From an uncultured Paracoccus sp. (GTDB lineage Bacteria > Pseudomonadota > Alphaproteobacteria > Rhodobacterales > Rhodobacteraceae): a DNA stretch of 21,117 nt. Within the stretch, counting starts at the first letter, position 1; each line of letters starts with the position of its first letter. A program made the translations under genes and the position numbers. Under the pieces are notes generated by a model. That model searched no databases. It was not told the DNA's origin and worked only from the letters and a program-made list of their open reading frames with translations. Of the stretch, positions 16,736 through 21,117 are shown piece by piece. The stretch spans positions 1 through 21,117 of the forward strand of contig NZ_CAMIOH010000032.1 in NCBI RefSeq assembly GCF_946221145.1, read 5' to 3'.

Positions 16736-16764
16736 AAAAAGGGCTGGCCCAAGGCCAGCCCTTT
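16736..16764 (-). terminator. Intrinsic terminator of the small acidic membrane protein gene
   Basis: GGGCTGGCC (16741-16749) and GGCCAGCCC (16753-16761) form a perfect stem with a 3-nt loop, extended by AAA/TTT. Read on the minus strand it ends in five T (16740-16736), 30-odd nt after the stop at 16797. The near symmetry could also let it work on the plus strand. Confidence 0.88.
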
Positions 16765-16796
16765 AGATCCGACGGAACACGAGTTCCGTTCAGAAA

Positions 16797-17018
16797 TTAT
16801 TCAGCCGGGGAGGTGTCGTCGTCGTCGTCGTCCGAAGCAACGGCGGCGATGACGCCCAGCAGCAGCAGGGCCGGAACAACCAGGCCAGCGTTGGTCGAAG
16901 CGGGACGCTCTTCCACGACGACGGGCTCAACGTCGACGACGGGGGCGACATAGCCACCGGCCAGAGCCGAGGTTGCGGTCAGGCCGAGAGCGGCAGCGAA
17001 GGTAGCGAATTTGGTCAT
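16797..17018 (-). CDS. Small exported membrane protein with acidic tail
   Basis: The 73-residue protein begins with a signal peptide, MTKFATFAAALGLTATSALAGG. A Val/Pro/Glu-rich spacer follows (YVAPVVDVEPVVVEERP), then one hydrophobic segment AGLVVPALLLLGVIAAVA and a tail with six consecutive Asp (SDDDDDDTSPAE). After signal cleavage it would be a single-pass protein with a short N-terminal part in the periplasm, or an outer-surface protein. Similar short proteins occur in Rhodobacterales without known function. ATG 17018 is chosen over ATG 17024 because GGAG is 7 nt away rather than 1. A terminator follows, and nested inverted repeats lie upstream. Confidence 0.72.
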   Translation of the reverse strand: MTKFATFAAALGLTATSALAGGYVAPVVDVEPVVVEERPASTNAGLVVPALLLLGVIAAVASDDDDDDTSPAE

Positions 17019-17064
17019 GATCATGCTCCGTTTCGTTGAAGGCTGCCGTCACCGGCAACATCGA

Positions 17065-17122
17065 GGCGACAGTTACACAATCCCCAGACGTTTGAAAGCA
17101 GCATTGGTTCAAATCTGTCGCC
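17065..17122 (-). promoter_or_regulatory. Nested inverted repeats upstream of the small acidic protein
   Basis: Outer arms GGCGACAG (17065-17072) and CTGTCGCC (17115-17122) are a perfect 8-bp match. Inside them, TTTGAA (17091-17096) and TTCAAA (17108-17113) form a second perfect pair. The block ends 47 nt before the start of the 73-aa gene, so it is either an operator region or a structured 5' leader. No regulator is recognised. Confidence 0.45.
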
Positions 17123-17192
17123 GGGTTTTGCAGACTGTTGCATATTGGCCAACACCCCTGGCGACCCCTGGTTCCTGCTGCCGGCTGGTCCC

Positions 17193-17216
17193 GTGCAGGG
17201 TGTTGCAATCCTGCAC
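17193..17216 (-). terminator. Hairpin at the end of the zur-znuCB operon
   Basis: GTGCAGG (17193-17199) and CCTGCAC (17210-17216) are perfect 7-bp arms with a 10-nt loop, touching the znuB stop codon. There is no T-run on the minus strand, so it is probably a 3'-end stabiliser or part of a Rho-dependent terminator. Confidence 0.45.
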
Positions 17217-17998
17217 TAAGCGCGGCGAAAGACTTGTGAAATCATGAAAATTGTCGCAGCCGCCGCGACGATGGACGGGCCTGCCGGGGTGTCCAGCCGC
17301 AGGCTGGCCCACAGCCCCGCCATGACCGCCGCCGCGGCGATCAGCATGGCGTTGCCGACCATGCGTTCGGGGCTGCGCGACAATCCGCGGGCCGCCGCCG
17401 CAGGAACGATCAGCAGCGCGGAAATCAGCAGCGATCCGACCACGCGAATCGACAGCGCCACCACGACCGCCAGGGCAATGGACAGCACCAGACGCTCGGT
17501 CCGGGGATCAATTCCTGCCGCCATGGCCAGTTCCTCGTTCAGCGATGCGGTCAGCAGCCGCTGCCATCGCCAGGCCAGCAGCACCAGCACGCCCGCCGCC
17601 CCCGCCCAGATCAGCGCCAGGTCGGCCCGGCCCACTGCCAGGATGTCGCCGAACAGATAGGCCGACAGATCCGACCGTGCCTGCGGGACAAAGCTGATCG
17701 CCACCAGGCCCACGGCCAAGGCGGAATGGGACAGCACGCCCAGCATCGTATCCATGGCCTGCCCGCGCGACACCAGGGCGGAGATCGCCAGGGCCATCGC
17801 CAAGGCGACCAGCAGCGTCCCTGCATAGATCGAGATCTGGAAGCCCAGGCTGATCGCCACCCCCAGGATCGCCGCATGGGCCGTTGCATCCCCGAAATAG
17901 GCCATCCGCCGCCACACCACGAAACTGCCCAGCGGCCCGGCGACGGCGGCGATGCCCAGACCCGCCAGCACGGCGCGGACAAAGAAATCATCCAGCAT
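17216..17998 (-). CDS. znuB: Zinc ABC transporter, membrane permease
   Basis: ZnuB is the inner-membrane channel of the high-affinity ZnuABC zinc importer. The 260-residue protein has about eight hydrophobic helices and the ABC-3 family signatures MAYFGDATAHAAILGVAI (near residue 32), SLNEELAMAAGID (the coupling region to the ATPase) and SLLISALLIVPAAAARGLS. ATG 17998 overlaps the znuC stop by one base (TGATG); a GTG three bases upstream is also in frame. The operon zur-znuC-znuB faces znuA, the usual Rhodobacterales order. Regulation by Zur through the boxes at 19241-19282 is expected. Confidence 0.94.
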   Translation of the reverse strand: MLDDFFVRAVLAGLGIAAVAGPLGSFVVWRRMAYFGDATAHAAILGVAISLGFQISIYAGTLLVALAMALAISALVSRGQAMDTMLGVLSHSALAVGLVAISFVPQARSDLSAYLFGDILAVGRADLALIWAGAAGVLVLLAWRWQRLLTASLNEELAMAAGIDPRTERLVLSIALAVVVALSIRVVGSLLISALLIVPAAAARGLSRSPERMVGNAMLIAAAAVMAGLWASLRLDTPAGPSIVAAAATIFMISQVFRRA

Positions 17999-18750
17999 CA
18001 CTGCGCCCCGGCGTGGTGGTGGTGGTGGCCATGGTCGTGATCATGGTCGTGGTGATGGCGATAGAGCGCCAGCGTCCCTTCCGCTTCGGCCCCGAACAAG
18101 GCGCGGTATTCGGGGGCACTGCTGACATGCTGGGGTGTGCCCTCGCAGCAGACATGGCCGTTGAGGCAGATCACCCGGTCGGATGCCCGCATCACCACCA
18201 GCAGGTCGTGGCTGACCATCAGCACGGCGGCACCTGTCTGGCGGCGCACCTCTTCGATCAGCTTGTAGAAGGCGACGATGCCGGGCTGGTCCAGGCCCTG
18301 CGTCGGTTCGTCCAGCACCAGCAGTTCCGGATCGTGCAGCAGCGCGCGGGCCAGCAGGACGCGTTGGAACTGACCGCCCGACAGCTGCGTCAATTGCCGC
18401 GCCTCGACCCCCTGGACCCCCGTGCGGGCCAGGGCCTGCGCCGCGTCCCTGTCGCCGACCCGGCGGGGCAGGGACAGGAAACGCCGCACCGTCATGGGGA
18501 TCGTGGTATCGACCAGCACGCGCTGCGGGACATAGCCGATGCGCAGCCCCGGCTTGCGCGCCACCCGTCCCGCCGCCAGCGGCATATGTCCCAGCAGCGC
18601 GCGCACCAGCGACGATTTGCCCGACCCGTTCGGCCCGACCACCGTCACGATCTCGCCCGAGGCGATGCGGAAATCGACGCCGTGCAGTACCGTTTCCTGC
18701 CCGCCGGGACGCTGGATGGTCAGGCCCTGGGCCTGGATCAGCGCGCTCAT
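17998..18750 (-). CDS. znuC: Zinc ABC transporter, ATP-binding subunit with His-rich tail
   Basis: ZnuC supplies the energy for zinc import by binding and hydrolysing ATP on the cytoplasmic face. The 250-residue protein has Walker A GPNGSGKSS (about 39-47), the Q-loop in GYVPQ, the ABC signature LSGGQ, Walker B LLVLDEPTQGLD and the H-loop His in MVSHD. Its C-terminus is a His-rich tail, HHHDHDHDHGHHHHH, with 11 His in 15 residues, a feature seen in alphaproteobacterial ZnuC and probably a cytoplasmic zinc reservoir or sensor. ATG 18750 overlaps the zur stop by 4 nt (ATGA), so the two are translationally coupled. Confidence 0.95.
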   Translation of the reverse strand: MSALIQAQGLTIQRPGGQETVLHGVDFRIASGEIVTVVGPNGSGKSSLVRALLGHMPLAAGRVARKPGLRIGYVPQRVLVDTTIPMTVRRFLSLPRRVGDRDAAQALARTGVQGVEARQLTQLSGGQFQRVLLARALLHDPELLVLDEPTQGLDQPGIVAFYKLIEEVRRQTGAAVLMVSHDLLVVMRASDRVICLNGHVCCEGTPQHVSSAPEYRALFGAEAEGTLALYRHHHDHDHDHGHHHHHAGAQ

Positions 18751-19238
18751 GCGCCCGACCCGGCGCAGGCGGGGCAGAGGCCCAGGGCCTCGATCGTGGC
18801 GCGTTCTACCTGAAAGCCGCTTTGCGCCGCCAGATCCGCCAAGGCGTCGCGGACCGGGGCGGCGGGCAGTTCGGCCAGCATGTCGCAGGACCGGCAGATC
18901 AGGAACGCGGGCGCATGGTCATGGCCCGGATGCAGGCAGGCGGCAAATGCGTTCAGCCGCTGCAGGCGGTGCGCAAGTCCATGTTCGACCAGGAATTCCA
19001 ACGCGCGATAGGCAACCGGGGGCTGGCGGCCGAAGCCTTCGGCGGCCAGGCGGTCCAGCACCTCATAGGCGCCCATCGCCCGATGCGATTCCAGCAGGAT
19101 CTCCAGCGTGCGCCGCCGCACCGGGGTCAGCCGCGCGCCGTTTTCCGCAAGCCGGTCCCGGGCCTGATCCAGGGCGCGCGTCTTGCAGGCGCGGTGGTCG
19201 TGGGGGGCAAAGGCCGAATGGTCGGTGTGGTCCGTCAA
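18747..19238 (-). CDS. zur: Zinc uptake regulator, Fur family
   Basis: Zur is a zinc-bound repressor of zinc uptake genes. The 163-residue protein has the winged-helix part GARLTPVRRRTLEILLESHRAMGAYEVLDRL and RQPPVAYRALEFLVEHGLAHRL, the recognition-helix region of Fur proteins. It also has the regulatory zinc motif HPGHDHAPAFLIC and two CxxC pairs (CRSC, CPAC) for structural zinc. The N-terminus is His-rich (TDHTDHSAFAPHDH). The only start codon that keeps this N-terminus is TTG 19238; no Shine-Dalgarno precedes it, and it lies 2 bp from a Zur-box-like palindrome, so translation may be weak or leaderless. First gene of zur-znuC-znuB and probably autoregulated. Confidence 0.93.
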   Translation of the reverse strand: MTDHTDHSAFAPHDHRACKTRALDQARDRLAENGARLTPVRRRTLEILLESHRAMGAYEVLDRLAAEGFGRQPPVAYRALEFLVEHGLAHRLQRLNAFAACLHPGHDHAPAFLICRSCDMLAELPAAPVRDALADLAAQSGFQVERATIEALGLCPACAGSGA

Positions 19239-19240
19239 TT

Positions 19241-19282
19241 TGTTATCTTATCACATTCCAGTTGACTTGTTATCATGTAACA
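19241..19282. promoter_or_regulatory. Two Zur-box-like palindromes between zur and znuA
   Basis: TGTTATCTTATCACA (19241-19255) and TGTTATCATGTAACA (19268-19282) are 15-bp palindromes; the second has perfect TGTTA/TAACA arms. Centres are 27 bp apart. They match the known TGTTAT-type alphaproteobacterial Zur operator. A candidate znuA promoter, TTATCA (19249-19254) and TATCAT (19271-19276), lies inside them, so bound Zur would block transcription. Confidence 0.75.
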
Positions 19283-19321
19283 TGCGACAGCCCCGGCCTG
19301 CAAGAAACCATAGGTGACACG

Positions 19322-20335
19322 ATGCGCATGACGATCTCTGACCTGGCACTGGGCCTGGCCCTGGGCCTGCCCGTGGCGGCTGCCGGTCCGGTCGCGGCCC
19401 AGCCGCCCCGGATCGTGGTGGACACGCCGATCACCGCATCCCTGGTGCAGCAGGTGACGGGCGATCTGGCCCCGGTTCAGGTTCTGCTGCCCAAGGGGGC
19501 CGACGCCCATCACCACCAGATGCGCCCGTCGGATGCACAAGGCTTGCAGGACGCGGGCCTGCTGGTCTGGACCGGTCCCCAACTGACGCCCTGGCTGGAC
19601 CGTGCTGCCACCACGGTCGCGGCCGACATTCCGCAACTGCGCCTGCTGGAGGTGCCGGGCACCCATCTGCGCGCCTATGCCGAGGAGCATGGCCACGATG
19701 AGGGCGAGGGTCATGACGATGACCACGGCCAAGACAATGGTCACGACCACGACCACGACCATGAACATGACCACGACGACGAACACGGTCACGATCATGA
19801 TCATGATCATGCGGGCACCGATCCGCATGCCTGGCTGGACCCGGCCAACGCGCAACTGTGGGTGACGGCCATCGCAGAGGTGCTGGCCCAGGCCGATCCC
19901 GACAATGCCGAAGCCTATCGGGGCAATGCCGTGGCGGCATCGGGCCGGATCGGCGATCTGGATGCTGCCATGCAGGCGCAGCTGGCGCCGCATCGCGATG
20001 CCAGTATCGTCGTCTTTCACGATGCCTATGGCTACTTCACCGACCATTTCGGCCTGCGTCCTGCCATTGCGGTGTCGCTGGGCGATGCCAGCACGCCGTC
20101 GGCTGCCAGGCTTCAAGGGATCAAGGGGCAGATTGCCGATACAGGGGCGGCCTGTGCGTTCCCGGAATACGGCGGCGATCCCCGGCTGGTGCAGTCGGTC
20201 ATCGACGGCACCCCGGTGCGCATGGGCAACGAACTGTCGCCAGAAGGCGGAATTCTGGACGGCGGAACAGAGCTTTACAGCAATGTCCTGTCCGGCCTGG
20301 CCGAGGCGATATCGGACTGTCTTGACGGCCGCTAA
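19322..20335 (+). CDS. znuA: Zinc ABC transporter, periplasmic zinc-binding protein
   Basis: ZnuA captures zinc in the periplasm and passes it to ZnuBC. The 337-residue protein begins with a signal peptide (MRMTISDLALGLALGLPVAA...AQ). The first zinc ligand region is GADAHHHQM, and a His/Asp/Glu-rich loop spans about residues 123-163 (HGHDEGEGHDDDHG... to HDHDHDHAG), typical of cluster A-I zinc-binding proteins. DPHAWLDP and VVFHDAYGYF supply further ligands. FPEYGGDPRLVQSV and GILDGGTELYSNVL end the C-terminal lobe. ATG 19322 has AGGTGA 4 nt upstream; ATG 19328 is an alternative. Divergent from zur, under the shared Zur boxes. Confidence 0.95.
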   Translation: MRMTISDLALGLALGLPVAAAGPVAAQPPRIVVDTPITASLVQQVTGDLAPVQVLLPKGADAHHHQMRPSDAQGLQDAGLLVWTGPQLTPWLDRAATTVAADIPQLRLLEVPGTHLRAYAEEHGHDEGEGHDDDHGQDNGHDHDHDHEHDHDDEHGHDHDHDHAGTDPHAWLDPANAQLWVTAIAEVLAQADPDNAEAYRGNAVAASGRIGDLDAAMQAQLAPHRDASIVVFHDAYGYFTDHFGLRPAIAVSLGDASTPSAARLQGIKGQIADTGAACAFPEYGGDPRLVQSVIDGTPVRMGNELSPEGGILDGGTELYSNVLSGLAEAISDCLDGR

Positions 20336-20375
20336 GGCCGTCAATTGCGCGCACAAAAGATTTCCGACTCTTTTA

Positions 20376-20406
20376 CTTTGACAATCCAGATCAAAGTTGT
20401 CAGATT
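20376..20406 (+). promoter_or_regulatory. hemP promoter with an overlapping iron-box-like palindrome
   Basis: A perfect -35 box TTGACA (20378-20383) is followed 17 nt later by a weak -10, CAGATT (20401-20406). Over it lies CTTTGA-N9-TCAAAG (20376-20381/20391-20396), which fits the TGA-N9-TCA iron-responsive (IRO) palindrome known from rhizobial RirA targets and the related Iron-Rhodo-box of Rhodobacteraceae. A second pair, TGACAA/TTGTCA (20379-20384/20397-20402), is interleaved. Iron repression of hemP is the likely meaning. Confidence 0.5.
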
Positions 20407-20442
20407 TGCCTCAATCCAAGGCTAACCCCCAAGAGGCTGATC

Positions 20443-20619
20443 ATGACCGCAGCGCGTCCCGCAGATTTCCAGCAACCGGCCACCAGTGTCCTGGCGCGTA
20501 TTCCGCAGCATGACGCGACCACGCTGACGCGGGGCGGCAATCAGGCCCTGATCGTGCTGGACGAACAGATCTACCAACTGCGCATCACCCGCGCCGGCAA
20601 GCTGATCCTGACGAAGTAA
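20443..20619 (+). CDS. hemP: Hemin uptake protein HemP
   Basis: HemP is a small cytoplasmic protein encoded with or near haem-uptake genes and induced by iron shortage; in some bacteria it acts as a regulator of the haem receptor gene. The 58-residue sequence ends in the family signature, IYQLRITRAGKLILTK, preceded by a stretch (LTRGGNQALIVLDEQ) that fits the usual HemP pattern. AGAGG lies about 7 nt before ATG 20443. Here it stands alone: no haem receptor or hmu genes follow, and the next gene converges on it. An iron-box-like palindrome lies upstream. The product name is secure; its job in this organism is inferred. Confidence 0.9.
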   Translation: MTAARPADFQQPATSVLARIPQHDATTLTRGGNQALIVLDEQIYQLRITRAGKLILTK

Positions 20620-20673
20620 TCCCTCCTTCGTTCCTGGATCAGCCCGGCGCGCGGTCCGGGTGCGGGCGGCGGA

Positions 20674-21117
20674 TCACCCGCGCGGCTTGCCCCCCGGACG
20701 ACCGCCCGGTTTGCCGCCCGGCCGCCCGCGCGGCTTGTCGGTGAACCGGGCGCCCTGACCACCGCCCGCGCCGCCACCGCCCATTCGGCCATGCGCGGGC
20801 TTCGGACCGCCCGGCTTGCCAAAGGGCTTGCGTTCGCCGCTGGGTTTTGCATCACCGCGCGGACCGTCACCACGGGGTCCGTCACCGCGCGGCTTGAAGC
20901 CCCGCTCTGCCCCCGGCTTGGCGTCATCGCGCCGCTTGAAGCCTCCGGGCTTGCCCTCTCCCCTCGGCTTGAAGCCGCCCTCGGGCCTGTCTCCACGTGG
21001 TTTGAAACTGCGTTCGCCCTCGGGCCGATCCCCATCACGGCGCGGCTTGAACCCGCCTTCCGGCCTGTCCCCGCGTGGCTTGAAGCCGCGTTCGCCATCC
21101 GGCCGGTCGCTGCGTGG
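20674..21117 (-). CDS. C-terminal repetitive basic tail of a partial protein, probably RluB-type rRNA pseudouridine synthase
   Basis: The reverse strand is open from the window edge to a TGA at 20676-20674 and gives 147 residues. It consists of imperfect repeats around FKPRGDRPEG (at least six copies, with variants FKPRRDGDRPEG and FKRRDDAKPG), then PRGDGPRGDGPRG, a Gly-rich stretch (GRMGGGGAGGGQGARFTDKP) and the end GRPGGKPGGRPGGKPRG. Such R/G/K/P-rich tails bind RNA and are found in Rhodobacterales at the C-terminus of RluB (23S rRNA pseudouridine synthase); DEAD-box helicases carry similar tails, so the identity is tentative. The catalytic part lies outside the window. The strict repeat phase in this frame supports it as coding. 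Confidence 0.7.
   Translation of the reverse strand, partial: PRSDRPDGERGFKPRGDRPEGGFKPRRDGDRPEGERSFKPRGDRPEGGFKPRGEGKPGGFKRRDDAKPGAERGFKPRGDGPRGDGPRGDAKPSGERKPFGKPGGPKPAHGRMGGGGAGGGQGARFTDKPRGRPGGKPGGRPGGKPRG

Noticed and set aside
19689..19811. Short tandem repeats suggesting a microsatellite or CRISPR-like array
   Set aside because: They are coding CAY/GAY repeats for the ZnuA His-Asp loop with no fixed repeat unit or spacer; the same holds for the ZnuC tail at 18010-18060.
19235..20356. A 373-codon open frame on the minus strand opposite znuA with runs of Val, Ile and Met resembling membrane helices
   Set aside because: The hydrophobic runs are the antisense of the His/Asp codon repeats in the ZnuA loop, not real membrane segments.
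20571..21098. A 175-codon minus-strand frame with Arg/Ala/Ser-rich sequence
   Set aside because: A different minus frame ending at 20674 gives regular FKPRGDRPEG repeats, which is the expected coding phase.

Overview
The window looks like chromosomal DNA of a GC-rich alphaproteobacterium of the order Rhodobacterales, most likely Paracoccus or a close relative. This rests on gene order (glmS-glmU next to divergent gph; zur-znuC-znuB facing znuA; bfd-bfr; acs), on protein style (PDH-type lipoamide dehydrogenase, VPLP-type sorting tail, His-tailed ZnuC) and on two TTAA-type CtrA-like sites. It is inferred from reading alone, not from a search. No tRNA, rRNA, insertion sequence, prophage block or CRISPR array was seen.

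Layout. 1-2293: glmS (partial, minus) and glmU (minus) make UDP-GlcNAc for the cell wall and face gph (plus). 2969-3738: a CtrA-like site and a small exported protein with a VPLP-type C-terminal sorting signal. 3739-4610: the iron-storage pair bfd-bfr (minus), divergent from queA. 4611-8425: queA (queuosine tRNA modification), an MFS transporter and a stand-alone lpdA. 8426-10867: a second CtrA-like site, a 764-aa right-handed beta-helix protein and a textbook intrinsic terminator. 10867-15951: a split-barrel FMN/haem-type protein (minus), then acs, an MHS-type MFS transporter with a large periplasmic insert, and a single-domain response regulator, suggesting an acetate or organic-acid uptake and activation module. 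15955-17018: three small minus-strand envelope proteins. 17216-20335: a complete zinc uptake locus, zur-znuC-znuB (minus) and znuA (plus), sharing a divergent promoter with two Zur-box-like palindromes. 20443-20619: hemP, behind a TGA-N9-TCA iron-box-like palindrome. 20674-21117: the repetitive basic tail of a partial minus-strand protein, most likely an RluB-type pseudouridine synthase.

Most genes are conserved housekeeping or metal-homeostasis genes. The least ordinary parts are the two genes behind CtrA-like sites (a VPLP-CTERM protein and a beta-helix protein that could be a surface spike or gene-transfer-agent spike), the bfd reading frame that runs 53 nt into bfr, the paired repeats upstream of acs, the insert in the MHS transporter, and the nested inverted repeats upstream of a small acidic membrane protein.
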